From Agriotes lineatus (lineage: Eukaryota; Arthropoda; Insecta; Coleoptera; Elateridae), in assembly GCA_940337035.1 (NCBI GenBank), contig CALNHX010002708.1, positions 62,001-126,000 on the forward strand: DNA of 64,000 nt, given 5' to 3'. The notes under the pieces were generated by a model. It saw only the letters and a list, made by a program, of their open reading frames with translations. It did no database searches and was not told the origin of the DNA. Shown in pieces: positions 41,886 to 53,961 of this stretch. Position 1 is the first letter of the stretch. Each line of letters starts with the position of its first letter. The translations under genes were made by a program, and so were the position numbers.

Positions 41886-42593
41886 ATGTCGCCACCACAA
41901 ATCGCGAAAACGTGTGCTCGCTGTGAACTCTTGATAGAATCCCTCGATAGTGCAATATGCGCTGTGTGTGATAAATCTTTTCACTTCGAATGTTCGGTGG
42001 CTGAAAGTCATTATAATAAGCTATTGAAAGCTAAGAAAATCTGGCAATGTCCTAACTGCGTTGGAGTGGTTACTCGGGGAAGATTAAATTCAGCTACTAC
42101 TTCTAATCAACCTTATCAAAACAAACCAGAAAATGCTGGTGAAGCTACTTCAAAGGCATTGCCGCCACACGATTTAACTTTAACAGATGTTATGAATATG
42201 CTAAAGACTATCAATAATAAGATAGAATTTGTAAATAAAGAAATGCAAGAATTGAAAGGCAGCGTCGAGTTTCAAGAATTCAAAAGCAGCGTCGAGTTTA
42301 TGTCTGAAAAATATGATAAGGTTCTTTCCTTATTAAACACCAATTTTCTAGTTGACCTAAATCAATACATTAGGGGTTACTGTACCACTGCTAATGAAAT
42401 TCTAGTAGGAGATATGAATATAGATATTTTAGACGACAGAAATGACATTTCCCAAAATTATCTTGATCTACTAAGCCGTTTTGGTTTCACCTCTTGTATT
42501 AATCGACCAACCAGGGAAGAGAATACTTGTATTGATCACATCTTTGTGAAGAACAATATAAACGTCTTTTTTGCCATTGGTATTAAAATCTAA
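41886..42593 (+). pseudogene. LINE ORF1 start fused in frame to an endonuclease fragment
   Basis: ATG at 41886 starts a Cys/His finger (CARCELLIESLDSAICAVC, then FHFEC and WQCPNC), a PHD-type zinc finger seen in ORF1 of some LINEs. A helical or coiled segment with a repeated VEFQEFKSSVEF follows. At about 42345 it passes without a frame break into NEILVGDMNIDILDD, TSCINRPTREENTCIDHIFV, an apurinic-type endonuclease C-terminal part. The ORF1 RNA-binding end and two thirds of the endonuclease are absent. The frame breaks in a T-run near 42575, before TDHDPTF. Confidence 0.75.
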
Positions 42594-42685
42594 AATCACT
42601 GATCATGACCCAACTTTTATACAATTAAAGTTTAATGAAAATGTAACTCAAGAAAAAGAAAAATCTGGTGTGATACACTCATACA

Positions 42686-43330
42686 ACTTCCTTTTACAGT
42701 GATTTTATAATTAGCCAAAAATTTTATTTTTAATTTTTAAAAATTTGTCAAAAATTTTCAAAAATTACAAATTCTACAAAAACGGTACAAAATAGAGCGT
42801 TAGTTGAAGAGACAAATTTTCTCTAGAATTTTAAGGTGAATTCGAAAATGTAATAATATACCGGGTGTTTTATTTAAAATAGGAGTTAATAAACAAAATA
42901 GAAAAAAAAAACAAAAGAAACCCACTTTAGAAGTATTCAACTGGAAAATCACCTCACATCAATACACATTAAAAATGTAATAAAAATGTAAAGTTTAAAA
43001 AAAATCGTTAGAGCGGTTTTTGGAAAAATCGAAAAAAACTGAAAAATCACAAGAGTAAACACCTACTTCCGGTTATGCGATTTTCTTCAAAAGCTTGCTA
43101 TCTCATCTACATAGTACACAAAACTTATATATGAAGTTTCAACGCCATATCTCTTTTCGTTTTTGAGATATTCTGTTCACAGACACACACACAGACAGAC
43201 ACACAGACAGACAGACAGACCAATGAAAAAAAATATGTTTTTTGGGTTCAGGGGACTCTAAAACGTGAAGATCTGTTGAAAACTCAATTTTTGGGGTGAA
43301 TCCAATACTTCCTTTATTGTAAAAGGAAGT
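42686..43330. mobile_element. Non-autonomous element with short inverted ends
   Basis: ACTTCCTTTTACA at the left and TGTAAAAGGAAGT at the right form 13-bp terminal inverted repeats within LINE sequence. The interior has no gene; it contains ACCTACTTCCGGTTATG, a CAGACAGA microsatellite and AAGATCTGTTGAAAACTC. This layout is common among insect MITE-like DNA elements. No clear target duplication was resolved (flanks CATACA and AAAAAT). Confidence 0.75.
43181..43220 (+). repeat. (ACAG/ACAC)n microsatellite
   Basis: Forty bases of mixed CA and CAGA units inside the non-autonomous element. Confidence 0.95.
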
Positions 43331-43335
43331 AAAAA

Positions 43336-45352
43336 TTGTTCGAAACAAAATTAATTAAAATAGTTAATCATACAAAATTAATCAGTAGGCTTAAAGCGTA
43401 TGATTGGCAACATATTATCACTAAAAATATCGATCAATCGATTGATTCACTGGTTAAGATAATACAAGAGGAAATTCAACTTTGCAGTTTTACTAAAATT
43501 AGAAATTCCAAATGTCAAAAAAGGAAGCCTTGGATTAGCAGCGGTATAGTAAATTCTATAAATACTAGAGATAGGTTATATCGTCAGATGTTGCTAAACC
43601 CTGGTAATGATATTATAAAAAATGCTTATTTCCAATACAAAAATTCAATTAATAAATTAATTCAGAAAGCAAAATCGCAGTATTACCAGACAAAAATAGG
43701 TACTGACCAGAATAACCTGAAAAATTTGTGGTCGTTAGCAAAAGAATCGTTAAATATAGACAGTCATAAACAAAGAATCGATAAGTTAACAATAAATAAT
43801 GTAAATGTGGTTGACGAGAATCGACTATGTCAAGAATTTAGTAAAGTTTGTTAATGTCAGTAAGGAATTAGCAGAAACGATTCCCATTGACCAAAATGAA
43901 ACTGACCTTATGATTAATGGGGTACGTGAGAATGTAAATTTTTTTTTCTTAAGTCCTACAGATCCTGTCGAGGTTGTAAATGTAATAAAAAAACTAAAAG
44001 TAAAAAAAGCGCCTGGTATTGACGATATAACCGCCGAGCCACTAAAAATAATTTCTGATTGTATAAACGTCCCGTTAAGTGAAATCTTCAATAACTGTTT
44101 TTCTCAAGGTTATTTTCCAAATTCTTTTAAACTTGCACTTATAATACCTGTACATAAAGGTGGTGCACCTGACCTGGTCAGCAATTATTGCCCAATATCG
44201 CTGGTATCGAATCTTGCAAAAATTCTTTAAAATTTAATTAAAGTCAGATTAGTAGCTTTTTTGAACCAATTTAAAATTCTATCGAGAAAACAGGTTGGAT
44301 TTACCCAAACAAGAAGCACCGCTGATGCAATATCGCTATTAAGTACTACAATATATTCTGCACTTGATGAATCAAAGTCTTGCCTTGCCGTATTCCTTGA
44401 CCTTGCCAAAGCCTTTGACACTGTGAATCACGGTATACTACTTAGGAAGTTGGAGAGGTGTGGTATTAGGGGAACCCCACTAGAGCTGTTTAAAAGTTAT
44501 CTGACAAATAGAAAGCAGATAGTTAAATTAGAGAACAGCAAAAGTCAACCTGAACTTATATCTTGTGGTGTACCGCAAGGTACCATACTTGGCCCGATTC
44601 TATTTTTGGTGTATATCAATGACCTTTTGGAGAATACAAAATTGTGTGGATCAATAATATCTTATGCGGATGATACACTGCTAATCATTGAAGGAAATAA
44701 TTGGAATGAGGTCAGGGAAGCGGCAGAGCGGGACTTGCGTACTGTCAAGAATTGGCTGAATTCTAACATTTTGTCTCTTAACGCTACAAAAAGTGCATTT
44801 ACAACATTCTCTATACACGAAAACAAACAACCAAACTTTACAGACCTACTAATACATGAAAGAGGAGACATAGGGGACGATTGTACCTGCAGTGTAAAAA
44901 TAAATAAATCGTCATCAGTGAAGTATTTGGGGGTAATTGTTGACCAGTTCATGAGGTGGGATAAACACACTGTTAATGTGTGCAAAAAATTGAGAAAAAC
45001 TGTGTATATATTCAAAAAATTGAAACAAATTTTGACTACCAAGCAACTGCTTTCGTTTTATTATGGGTTGGTGCAGTCAATAATTTCGTATGGAATTATA
45101 GGTTGGGGTGGGACAGCTAGTTACTATAGAAAGAGAATTAAAATAGTGCAGAATATGATTTTGAAAACGATTTTACATAAACCTCGATTATATCCCACTG
45201 AAAAATTATATCGTGAATCAAATGTCCTTTCTCTAACGCAATTACATTATCTTGAAATCTTAAAACATATTAAAACATTTCCTAGTTCTATTCCCACACA
45301 TCAACACCAGTATTATACTAGAAATAGAAATGATGCTGTCCCACATCGATAA
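43336..45352 (+). pseudogene. LINE reverse transcriptase
   Basis: It starts after the inserted element. The linker reads LISRLKAYDWQHIITKN; RKPWISSGIVNSINTRDRLY is the 'K.PW' motif before the polymerase. A frameshift near 43840 leads to KLKVKKAPGIDDITAEPLKI (finger domain) and LIIPVHKGGAPDLVSNYCPI. After a TAA at 44228 the same frame continues: AVFLDLAKAFDTVNHGIL, SCGVPQGTILGPILFLVYIN and the catalytic box IISYADDTLLI (44653-44685). SVKYLGVIVD and GIIGWGG follow. The core is full length with catalytic Asp residues present. One stop and one frameshift inactivate it. Confidence 0.9.
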
Positions 45353-45520
45353 AAAAAAGCACTGGTCAGAGGTCTTGCACGTACTACATACCCCATACGT
45401 ATAACGTCTTTCAAACATTTATACTGAATCGTAATATTGCGCTACATGACAGAAATTTTCTCAAAATATCTAAACTATTTGTAAAGAGCACGATTCAAGT
45501 GGGTTAATAATAATAAGATT

Positions 45521-47750
45521 GCTATATCATATTTTTTTCTACTCTCTACTGTAGCACAGAAGATTATTGAGAGTGTGGGTGTGTGTCGCCCCCACTGGAT
45601 AGGGTGGGCTCGGTTTGCAGGGGTCGCAGTTTTTATCAGGTAAAATACTTAGAAATAATATGCATCTAATCTAATACACAAGCCCTTGAGCTGAATGTGC
45701 ACTTCTTGGGCTGGATCCGCTTCATGGGGTGGGTGCGACATATACTGAGATGGTATTTAGCCCTTAAAAAACAACTCTGATAGCATGAGAATAAGTTGAA
45801 TACCAAGTCATAGAAGCACAGTGTCGTTATGATTCACAAATCTGTATAATTGTACCTAATGTGTCAGTTTAAAATGAAATGGACAAATTGAGCCATTATT
45901 TGTCATTAGAATAAAGTAAATAAAGCTAGAATCAAATGAAACTGGACTGTCATAGGGTTGCAGGTCTTAAAGCTTTTTAATAAGACTATGGCATTATTTA
46001 AAATGTGCAATTGAAATATTCTTACAGAAGTCAGATTTAAATGCGTGTATAGCAATACTTAAAGTAATAATAAATAATAAATGATTTCTTTGAGCGAGTT
46101 AAAAAAGAGGTAATCAAACAGAAAGCTTATCAGAGAAAGTGCAATGAGCACAAAAATCAGGTATAAAAGAGAATTCCAAGATAAAAATGGGTAAATAAAA
46201 TTGGAAAATTTGGCTGGATTATGAACAGTGTTTTGATCAGCAAGTACGAGTGAAAATGGATATTACATTGATCTTCAAGTAGCTAATGAGGATATGGACA
46301 CAAAAGGAAGTAGTGATCAGTGTGTACTCAGTGTACAAAAAAAAGGCCTGTTAAAGTGTGAAACGCGTTTAAAAATCGATAGACAATAACTATAAAAATA
46401 CAAAGACAATTTTTATAAATTGATTTAATTGTAAACATGTATTAGATTTAAGATTAATAATTGTTAAAAACATAATTTGACTAAAGTCAATATCCTGTTT
46501 GTAAAATTAAAAATTGGGGGGAGAACAAATGAATAAAGTTTGATGCTTAACATTCAATTTATGGCTTGTGTTTAATTATCAATTTTACATACTAAATATT
46601 AATTTACAAGCATATAAATTTACCAAAGTGCTCCTGACAAGTTAGTGTTCATGCACAAGTGAAGAAGGCAAAATCCGTTGCCTAAAATAATTTGTCCTGC
46701 GGCCGTCTTGCGATCCTGAGGACGCAGCCTTCGGAGACCAGTTCGTGCTACGCCAGGGGTTCCAGAGCCTGTATAGGAGTTCCTGCCGTTACATCCGAGG
46801 GCCACGGGCATCACAGCAGCATCACACGTCCATCCTATTACTGCGAGAGAAGGTCTGGGCATTTTCTTCAATCGGCAGCCCATCGGCTCGCACCTAAGAC
46901 AAGGCATAAAAGGTTAGTGTGAAGCCATTTGATTTATTACAACTGAGAAAAGCACCGAGGGACCTAATAGCTTTGCTGCGGCGTTGTTTCCAAGTATAAT
47001 CCATGAGATCCGCAAATAATTCATTCTAATACAAACTCCAGTAGAAGTGGGGTTAGGAAATTCTCAATTTTATGCAGTGGACAATTTTACCTGAAATTCA
47101 AAACAAAAGCTAGAGGGACGCTTAAATAAAGCGCCAGATTCAAATCTTACCTGTTAGTTCGCTCATTTGAATTGCTTTTAATCACAGTAAAACACCAGGC
47201 GACCCGCATTTGAAACTAATTTTGTGAAAATAAATTTTACGTCATGTCAGGCAAAAGCGAACTGCGTCGCATATGAACTACGCGCTCAGTGGCGTACATT
47301 TTCTTATTGCAAACGGACAAAAAGAACCTCCGACCTGTGGGAGATTAGAGTTTTATGCGAAATCGTTGAGCTAGCACAATTTACATCAGATTAGTGTATT
47401 AAAAATAAAAGGGCAAACTACTGTTTTTAAACTTGAAGTAAACAACGAACCTATAAGATATGGTCACTCAGTTAAATTTGATTAAAGTGAAAATAGGCAA
47501 ATATTTAGTTTGTAGTGATCCTTGATTTATTTCATAATATAATATAATTATTATAATAACACACTCAGATCATTGCAATACATTCAGTAAAAATAAACTT
47601 AAAATATATTATTTTCTATTATCATTTTTCGAGAAGATCAATTTCATAAATATTTTGCTAAGCCACACACAGTTGTTTTACAGCTTGTGGCACAAAAAGA
47701 AAAACCAAGTATTTGTATTAATACACATTGAAATACCTACCTCTTTACTT
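45521..47750. other. No recognisable gene; one GC-richer island
   Basis: Mostly AT-rich. A GC-richer patch at about 46680-46910 has a 95-codon open frame on the minus strand and a 76-codon one on the plus strand. Neither has a domain or splice context that I recognise. 45560-45620 is also GC-richer (GTGGGTGTGTGTCGCCCCC) without a gene. Confidence 0.4.
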
Positions 47751-47756
47751 CACTCT

Positions 47757-47952
47757 CCACGTTAAGCATTTTAGAATGTAAATTTTTTTGTTTCTTTAGA
47801 AAACTAATATATTCTTAAGAAAATTGTTAGGAATAACGTATAATTAATTAATAGATTTATCGTAGATAATTGCATAAATGATATATACATTTCTTATTTT
47901 TCTCACTGGTATATATGTATATGGGCTTAATAAAGAGAGATTATTATTATTA
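47757..47952 (+). mobile_element. 3' end of a truncated LINE
   Basis: GTATATATGTATATGGGCTT then AATAAAGAGAGATTATTATTA with further TTA units (about 47908-47952) is the ending style of CR1/Jockey-type LINEs with simple-repeat tails. No coding part is attached, so it would be severely 5'-truncated. The left limit is arbitrary. Confidence 0.4.
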
Positions 47953-48333
47953 TTACTTACGCGAAACTTACATTAATTTATCTTATCTTATCAAGCGCAA
48001 TGTATTGTATGCCAGTAAGTAATATATTTTATTTAGTACTTATTTGGTAGTGTGGACTGTAGCGTTCGTGCCGGACCGGCACTGCCGCTGTAAAGTAACA
48101 TTTTAATTTTCTTTTGTTGTAGTGGTTTTGTATCAATTGCACATGGTGGAAAAGGAGACATTAAAAAACATTTATATTCCACCCAACATAAGCAAAACTT
48201 GTCAGTTGCGAGCACATAAAAAATTTATACCTTTTTTGTTTCTAAATCGAACTGCAAAGAAGAGGAAGATAATGCTGCTTCTGAAGCTTCATCGGCATTT
48301 AATTTAGTCAAACATCACCATTCGTATAACACG

Positions 48334-48953
48334 ATGACTTGTACCTCAGGTTTGTATATAAAAATCTTCAAAGATTCAACAATTGCACAAAAAATTCAGT
48401 CATCTAAAACTAAATCTGAAGCAATTTTGATTTTTGAATTAAAAGCAGAAATTGATAACCTTAAACACGTCGCTGCATCTAACAACAATAACTCGCAGCA
48501 GCTTTCCCCTGAAGAGATCATTAATGAAGTGAACGAACGTCAAATACGCGCAAACAATGTAATTATTTACAACATCCCAGAAAGTTCCGCTGCTACCCCA
48601 GATGGTCGCATGAGGAACGATGTAGATAAGGTGGCAGCTATATTTGATAAATTGGGCAGTATCCCTGCTGAGGGCATAAAGGCTTTTCGCCTGGGAAATA
48701 ACAAGGACTCGAAGAGACCGCGCTTAGGGTTGTGCTTAAGTCACCTGCAAGCGCCCGCGACGTTCTGCGCATCAAACACATGTTGCGAACTGGAAACACT
48801 AATGTTACTATTAAGTCAGATGATACCCCGATGCAACGAGATTTGATGATTAAACTCCGCTCCGAATTGCAGGATCGTCAGTCGAAGGATGAGAACAATC
48901 TAACTATTAAGTATGTTCGCGGATCCCCGAGGATCGTTCCTGCAAAAAACTAG
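48334..48953 (+). pseudogene. LINE ORF1 protein
   Basis: ATG at 48334. An early helical part (LKAEIDNLKHVAASN) looks like a coiled coil. Then QIRANNVIIYNIPES starts an RRM-like RNA-binding fold, as in L1-type ORF1 proteins, with AFRLGNNKDSKRPRL. An indel near 48725 shifts frame to RVVLKSPASARDVLRIKHML and MIKLRSELQDRQ, ending TAG 48951-48953. ORF1 proteins coat the LINE RNA. The frameshift splits the RNA-binding domain. Confidence 0.7.
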
Positions 48954-48961
48954 GCAGCACT

Positions 48962-50020
48962 ATGGAGACCGTCTCGTTTATGTATACCAATATAGACTCT
49001 ATACCTAAAAAACGTTTTGAACTTGAAACACGATCACAATCTGAAAAACCCACCATTATTTTAATAAGTGAAACATGGCTCCATCCTGGTGTGTCTGATA
49101 CATTGGTCGATCTCCCAAATTACTCCATATACAGGTGCGACAGGGTCAACAGGCGCGGTGGCGGCGTCGCAATCTATATCAACAAATCCTACAGTATCTC
49201 CAGTGCGGTGAATAACAACTATCCCACGGGTACATACGAGTCACTGTGGCTTAACTTAACTATAAACACACACAAACTATTAATTGGCATAATTTATAGA
49301 TCACCAGATGCTACTTTAGAAAACGACGAAATTATGCACAGATCCATTATTTCCGCAAGTAGCCAAACCAACCTAATTCTTTTCGGAGACTTCAACTACC
49401 CCGACATTGTCTGGCCTGTTAGGGCACATAGCCCGGGTGATAATTTGACCTCCCGTTTCACTGATATGTTTCTGAGCACAAACCTCGAACAGCATGTTGA
49501 CAGGCCAACTCGTTTTCGTAAAAACAATCGGCCATCCACTTTAGATCTCATTTTTACAAATACGGAAAATATAATAACTAGTTTAACTTATAGCAGTCCA
49601 ATAGGCATTAGTGACCATGTCACCATGACCGCGTACACACAACTCTCTTCTCTCCAAAAATCTTGTAAATGCAGTCCCATAATAAGAAATTACTGGAAAG
49701 CAGACTACACCGAAATAAACCACGCCCTGCGTAACGCCCGGTTTCCTTGCGATGCATTCAATAATATTGACGAAACCTGGATGGACACCCTTGCCATGGT
49801 TAACAATGTGATCGAACAGTTTGTCCCGTTGCAACGGAGGAACAACACCAAACACAAGCCCTGGGTATCATCCGAACTAAGATCCTTTATAGAAGAAAAG
49901 AGGGTAGCCTGGAAGCTAAAAACCGTAGTTACGAGAGCTATGCTATTTACCGTCACCTTGCGAACACACTCACAACCAATATCCGTCTTGCACGTCTACA
50001 ATTCGAGTCAAACATTGTAG
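48962..50020 (+). pseudogene. LINE endonuclease
   Basis: An apurinic-type endonuclease nicks target DNA to prime reverse transcription. MYTNIDSIPKKRFEL is the N-terminal N-box. Others are ILISETWLHPGVSD (catalytic Glu), RGGGVAIYI, LLIGIIYRSP, LILFGDFNYPDIVW (Asp/Asn pair), TLDLIFTN and GISDHVTMTA (SDH motif). All key residues are visible. The ATG at 48962 follows the ORF1 stop closely. The frame ends early at 50020 after a shift near 49920; the continuation (NRFYAYVKSKLGSKATLSAL) is in the next frame. Confidence 0.85.
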
Positions 50021-50029
50021 ACAGCGGTA

Positions 50030-51747
50030 ATAACCGCTTCTATGCATATGTTAAATCAAAACTAGGGTCAAAGGCCACGCTTTCGGCGCTACGGGATAGG
50101 TCGGGCACAGTGTGCTCGGAACCGCCTAAGATTGCCGCGATACTTGGCGAACAGTTTTACAAAGCATACACTAGAGAACCAATCGGAAATTCGTTTACTC
50201 TCTCGGTAGAGAATCGTAATCCAAACTCTCTATGTACTATCGAATTCACTCCACAAATTGTTGAAAGACACTTACTTAATCTGAATTCTCATTCTTCTCC
50301 TAATGTCAACGACCTGCATCCACACTTCTTGAAGCAAACTGCGGGTACTTTAGCTACTCATCTGTGCAACATCATGACGGCGTCAATGAACAACTCCGTA
50401 CTGCCACCCCAATGGAAGACTGCGACCGTCACTCCAATTTACAAAAAAGGCTATAAACTGCTCCCCGAAAACTATAGGCCAATAAGTCTCACCTCAGTAG
50501 TCTGTAAAGTTATGGAACGAATAATCGTTGACACATTAATTAAATTTTTACTGAATAACAACATCATCAGCCACAGACAGCATGGATTCTTACCAGGGCG
50601 ATCTGTGGTTACCAACCTGTTAATGTGCGTTAATGACTGGACGATCAGCAACGACAATAGCGAGCCAGTGGACATTTTATAACTCGATTTCGAGAAAGCA
50701 TTTGACCGGGTTCTGCTGAAAAGGCTTCTTTACACATTGGAGTTCTACGGCATAAGGGGCAATTTGCTCGCATGGATCAACGACTTCCTAAACAATAGAT
50801 CATTCAGGGTTCGTGTTGGGGATGGTTTATCTGAGGAATTTTCTGTATTAAGTGGAGTCCCCCAGGGATCCGTTCTTGGGCCTGTGTTGTTCTTGGTGTA
50901 CATAAACGACTTATTGGATACTATAGTCTCGACCAGTAGCTGCTACGCAGTCGACACGAAGCTGTACAACAATCCCATTATAAATGGGTACATCATACAG
51001 AGTGATTTGGACAGAATTTGTGAATGGTGTAAACAATGGTTACTTTCTCTAAACGTAGCAAAATGTGTAGTGCTGCACATGGGCTTTAATAATCCCCATA
51101 ATGTGTACTTTTTGGAGGGCTTTCCGTTGCGGTCGGTCGACTCTCAGGTGGATCTGGGTATTACAATAACGCATAATCTGAAGTGGGACGCGCATATTAT
51201 AAATATTACAAAAAGAGCTAACAGTTTAATATATTTAGTTAGAAAAGCGTTTGCCTGTGGATCTGCCCCGCTTATGTTAAAAACTTATACTAGTTACATA
51301 AGGCCCTTACTTGAATTCGCTGCAACTGTTTGGTCCCTTTACTTTGTTAAAGACATTGCCTTAATAGAAAATGTTCAGCGTAGATTCACCAAAATTCCAA
51401 CGTCTTTAAAAAACTTGCCATATGATCAAAGACTACAACACCTTAGACTTACCACTCTATCTGTACGACGTTTACGTGGTGACCTTATTGAAACCTACAA
51501 AATTATGAATAATATGTACTTATGTAACGGTATCCAACAATTGTTCTGTACTAATACTGACGCAAGCAGAAGGGGTCACTCTTGTAAACTCTACAAAAAT
51601 AGTTTTAAGAAAACACCTAGACAACACTATTTAAGTATTCGTCTATGTAACTCTTGGAACCGTCTAGAGCAGAGCACTGTAGATGCAACGTCTGTAAATG
51701 TATTTAAAAACCCATTGGATGTTGAACTGTCTAACCTATTGTTGTAA
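50030..51747 (+). pseudogene. LINE reverse transcriptase with mutated catalytic box
   Basis: Fingers and palm are present: PPQWKTATVTPIYKKGYKL, ENYRPISLTSVVCKVMER, HGFLPGRSVVTNLL, LDFEKAFDRVLL and LSGVPQGSVLGPVLFLVYIN. The active-site box reads CYAVDTKLY (50941-50961), so the first Asp of YADD is Val. An in-frame TAA (50680) lies right before LDFEKAF. The thumb and tail (VDLGITITHNLKWDAHI; TSYIRPLLEFAATVWSLYF) are intact. The lost Asp alone should abolish polymerase activity. Confidence 0.9.
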
Positions 51748-51949
51748 TCGTGTTTGTGACTCGCCTGATTAATTTCTATATATTCCTTTGTCTTGTGTGT
51801 TTAGTACTTGTATTAGTTTTAGATAACATACAGTTTCTGTACAGCATCTCACTTTGAAGGGGCATAATCAGCTACGCTGCCTACCCCATGTATTCTAATA
51901 ATAATAATAAAATTATTAACAGTGTTATTGCTCCGAACTCAGTAGAACG

Positions 51950-53410
51950 CCTCAAATAAAATTTGGATCAAGTTGCATTCCTAAGCGTTAGTACTGACGC
52001 CAGCAATAAGTACATTAAAATTTTTCCAATCGTGGTACAATTCTTTTCGAAAGACCATGGGATCAAAGCAGGGTTGCTAGAATTAGATAATCTTGAAAAT
52101 TAAACCTCGGAGACTACTTCAAATTACACGATTAAAAGACTGTTAAATTGTATAACCTTACATCAAAAATTCTTGCTTACACGGGAGACAACAAGAATAC
52201 AAATTTTGGTGGAGTTGCGCGCAAAGAAGGTCAAAATGTTTTTACTCTGTTAAAGAAAAATTTAGAAATATGAGTCGATCTTATTGGTATTGGATGTCCA
52301 CATATAGTACATAAAACCATTCAGGCGGGTTCAGATATGTTGAATGTGGACATTGAAGTTATCATATCTAAATTGTACAATTATTTTTCAATCTATACAG
52401 TAAGAACACACCAGCTTAAAGAATTGTGCGAATTTATAGAGATTGGGTATCAGGATATGCTCACAAATACTAAGACACGCTGGTTGACTTTATTCCCAGC
52501 AGTTGAAAGGATATTAAAAATGTTTGAACCTTTACAAAGCTATTTTTTATCGTGTGAGAAAACTCCAAATATCCTACGAGCTTTTTTCAAAACCCCATCA
52601 GTGAAGTACCTATATTTTTGGTTTATGCACTCACAGATGTCAATTTTTCAAAATTCTGTTTTAGCAATTGAAAGACAAAAATCAATTTATGAGTGTTACG
52701 CTATTCTGAACACATTAAAAAAAACATTAAAACAGACATTCAATGCAAACTTTTTAAGTCTTCAAGTGAAAAACTTGCTTGAAAAAGAAATCATCAATGA
52801 TGACTGACGAGTAAAAACAGAGTTTCTCGAAGATACTAAGACATTTTATTTAACGTGTATTGATTACATAGAAAAGTGGACAGAACCTTTAAAAGAATTT
52901 GAAAACCTTTGCTGGATGACGTTAGAGAAAGTACCTGAATGGAGTGAAATTGAAAAAAGCTTACAATATAAAATGAATAAACAAATAAATGACTCGGTAT
53001 TATTTGATCAAAGTTTAATATTAAAAGACTTTGTAGAAAGAAAAATTACTGAAGATGATGATGATGGAATTAAAAAAAGTTTAAGGATCTTTTGGCATCG
53101 GATAAGTGGGTGTTATTTTTCCAAGATTGTAAGAGTTCAGAACAATATTCTGAATTACTGGAATTACGTGAGTTCTACTTTTGTCTACCAAGCAGCAATG
53201 CAAATGTTGAACGTATATTTTCACTCATGAATTGTTAGTGGTCTATTGAGCGAAACCGTTTACTGGTATCTTCGGTTAAAAGTATGTTGTTGGTTCAATA
53301 TAATTTCGAGGAAATGTCTTGTAGTGATTTTTATGATATCAAATCCAAAAGCACAATTTTGAAAGACATTCGTTCATCAAAAAAATACGATTGGTACAAA
53401 TAATACAATA
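51950..53410 (+). pseudogene. hAT-superfamily transposase remnant
   Basis: The remnant begins with LSVSTDASNKYIKIFPIVVQ (first catalytic Asp region). After frame changes it reads GDNKNTNFGGVAR, then GCPHIVHKTIQAGSDML and TKTRWLTLFPAVERILKMFE, which are hAT RNase H-fold landmarks. The end carries LPSSNANVERIFSLMN, the dimerisation motif of hAT transposases, then ERNRLLVSSVKSML. The N-terminal BED finger is absent and multiple stops and shifts occur. Terminal repeats were not found. Confidence 0.8.
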
Positions 53411-53423
53411 CCTAAGTAGGGTG

Positions 53424-53574
53424 TTTTGGAGTGTTCTGAGACAAGGTCAGGTCAAGGTTGCCAACCCCCACCACTCAACCTGCCACCCCCCACCACCAAC
53501 AATATTAAGTTCAAGGCTGAGTGGTGGTGGGGGGTGGAAACCTTGACCTAACCTTGTCTCAGAACACTCCAAAA
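53424..53574. repeat. Large hairpin, ~55-bp arms
   Basis: TTTTGGAGTGTTCTGAGACA followed by AGGTCAGGTCAAGGTTGCC pairs with 53518-53574 at a few mismatches. The ~40-base loop is rich in CCACC. The sequence TACCTTGACCTACCCTTGTCTC, part of the arm, recurs twice downstream. Confidence 0.85.
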
Positions 53575-53666
53575 GAAAAAAAATGTTTAAAGTGAATGAC
53601 CTCAACCATTTTTTCAAGGTACACACTCCTTCAATGAGTTCTACCCCTAATTTCAAGAGCTTTTGC

Positions 53667-53838
53667 ACACTTACCTTGACCTACCCTTGTCTCAAAAAAA
53701 ATCTTCAAAGAATTTTTTAGTGTCCGCATGGACTGCTATTCACAGGTGTTGTTTCGAGAACGTGTACACTAGCACTGTTTCAAGATCACTAACACTTACC
53801 TTGACTTACCCTTGTCTCAAAAAAACCTCTAAAAAACA
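53667..53838 (+). repeat. Two direct repeats related to the hairpin arm
   Basis: ACACTTACCTTGACCTACCC and ACACTTACCTTGACTTACCC (starting about 53667 and 53788) continue with TTGTCTCAAAAAAA. The spacing is about 121 bases. With the hairpin they make four copies of the TTGACCTAACCTTGTCTC box, two in each orientation. Such arrays often lie at the ends of DNA elements. Confidence 0.7.
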
Positions 53839-53961
53839 CTAAGGAAAAAAAATATATGGAGGAAACTAATATTTATTTTTCTATGTACAAAAGTAACTAA
53901 TTTCTATTTACAAGATTAACTAAAGTACACTAATATACACACTAATATTATATAACTTACG

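Larger units (their letters stand above)
41886..45520 (+). mobile_element. CR1/Jockey-type LINE, internally deleted and broken
   Basis: A PHD-finger ORF1 start, part of an endonuclease and a nearly complete reverse transcriptase lie in order, and the element ends near GGGTTAATAATAATAAG (45503-45520), a simple-repeat tail. Most of the endonuclease and the end of ORF1 are missing. A 645-bp element (42686-43330) is inserted between endonuclease and reverse transcriptase. The reverse transcriptase retains YADD but has a frameshift and a stop. Relationship to the LINE at 48-52 kb is only at clade level. Confidence 0.85.
48030..51912 (+). mobile_element. CR1/Jockey-type LINE, near full length, inactive
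   Basis: ORF1 (48334-48953), endonuclease (48962-50020) and reverse transcriptase (50110-51747) follow one another on the plus strand, ending in CTAATAATAATAATAAAATT (51894-51912). Each part is broken: a shift within ORF1 near 48725, a shift at the end of the endonuclease near 49920, a stop at 50680 and a mutated catalytic box. It is more complete than the LINE at 42-45 kb but has lost its key polymerase residue. Confidence 0.85.

Noticed and set aside
43139..43348. Minus-strand frame over the microsatellite
   Set aside because: Product is Ser/Val/Cys repeats translated from CAGA/CACA units.
46620..46907. 95-codon minus-strand frame in the GC island
   Set aside because: No domain, overlapping open frame on the other strand; not called as a gene.
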